Of a DNA stretch of 5,820 nucleotides, positions 5,666 through 5,820 are shown piece after piece. This stretch comes from Solirubrobacteraceae bacterium (GTDB lineage Bacteria; Actinomycetota; Thermoleophilia; Solirubrobacterales; Solirubrobacteraceae). The first letter of the stretch is position 1. Every line of letters begins with the position of its first letter. A program made the translations under genes and the position numbers. The notes under the pieces were generated by a model. That model worked only from the letters and a program-made list of their open reading frames with translations, did not search any database and was not told the origin of the DNA. The stretch lies in assembly GCA_030447005.1 (NCBI GenBank), contig JAUJME010000108.1, positions 1-5,820 on the forward strand, written 5' to 3'.

Positions 5666-5820
5666 GAGCCGGCTGGAGCGACGGCGGCGGCGCTCGCGAC
5701 GTCCGCGGCGAAGGCGTCGACATCCTCGGCCGTGGTGTCCCATGCGCACATCCAGCGCACCTCGGCCGTCGCCTCGTTCCAGACGTAGAACGGCCAGCGC
5801 TCCTGGAGGCGGGCCGTCAC
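5662..5820 (-). CDS. Low-specificity L-threonine aldolase-like PLP enzyme (3' end; runs off the right edge)
   Basis: Only the last 52 residues are present, ending at TAG (5664-5662). The reading frame is open to the edge and includes WPFYVWNEATAEVRWMCAWD followed by TTAEDVDAFAADV. This resembles the C-terminal end of actinobacterial threonine aldolases (beta-eliminating lyase fold, PLP-dependent cleavage of threonine to glycine and acetaldehyde), where xxRxMCxxDTTEEDVDxF is typical. The catalytic lysine and PLP-binding part lie outside the window, so activity cannot be judged; another aldolase-like PLP enzyme of the same fold is possible. It converges on the metallophosphoesterase-like gene, with the stop codons overlapping. 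Confidence 0.7.
   Translation of the reverse strand: MTARLQERWPFYVWNEATAEVRWMCAWDTTAEDVDAFAADVASAAAVAPAGS

Noticed and set aside
4869..5749. Two overlapping minus-strand frames of 284 codons opposite the TetR-family and phosphoesterase-like genes
   Set aside because: They are low-complexity and Arg-rich, with no recognisable motif, and they oppose genes with clear family signatures.

Overview
The window is very GC-rich, has almost no non-coding DNA, and uses GTG and TTG starts freely. Several genes begin a few bases after a TANNNT box with no Shine-Dalgarno sequence. Together with the protein types (STAS anti-sigma antagonist, actinobacterial-style MerR and TetR regulators), this suggests a high-GC actinobacterium, possibly of the Thermoleophilia (Solirubrobacter/Conexibacter/Patulibacter type). 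The taxonomic guess is inference from style and cannot be proved from this window.

Left part (1-1744): the 5' end of rpmG (ribosomal protein L33) runs off the left edge on the minus strand. A 124-bp divergent spacer separates it from a 392-aa major facilitator superfamily exporter on the plus strand. Ten bases after that comes a 116-aa STAS-domain protein (RsbV/SpoIIAA type), which appears to have its own leaderless promoter lying across the transporter's stop codon.

Centre (1708-4515): a minus-strand pair encodes a 618-aa polytopic membrane protein and, overlapping it by four bases, a 46-aa single-span membrane protein beginning VILAHAGHW. The large protein has many Asp, His and Trp residues in or near its membrane helices and a C-terminal extracytoplasmic domain. 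Divergent from it, across a 55-bp spacer, is a 252-aa MerR-family regulator that seems to contain two MerR-like DNA-binding units in tandem. The spacer holds three alternating half-sites (CGATGT-t-ACATCG-tt-CGATGT) lying on the predicted promoter of the membrane pair. This regulator/operator/two-membrane-protein module is the least explained and most interesting part of the window.

Right part (4542-5820): a TetR-family regulator is followed, with overlapping stop and start, by a short and degenerate metallophosphoesterase-like protein. That gene meets, tail to tail in a shared CTAG, the 3' end of a minus-strand gene resembling low-specificity L-threonine aldolase, which runs off the right edge. 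No rRNA, tRNA, CRISPR array, insertion sequence or convincing intrinsic terminator was seen, and no stretch over 300 bp lacks a gene.
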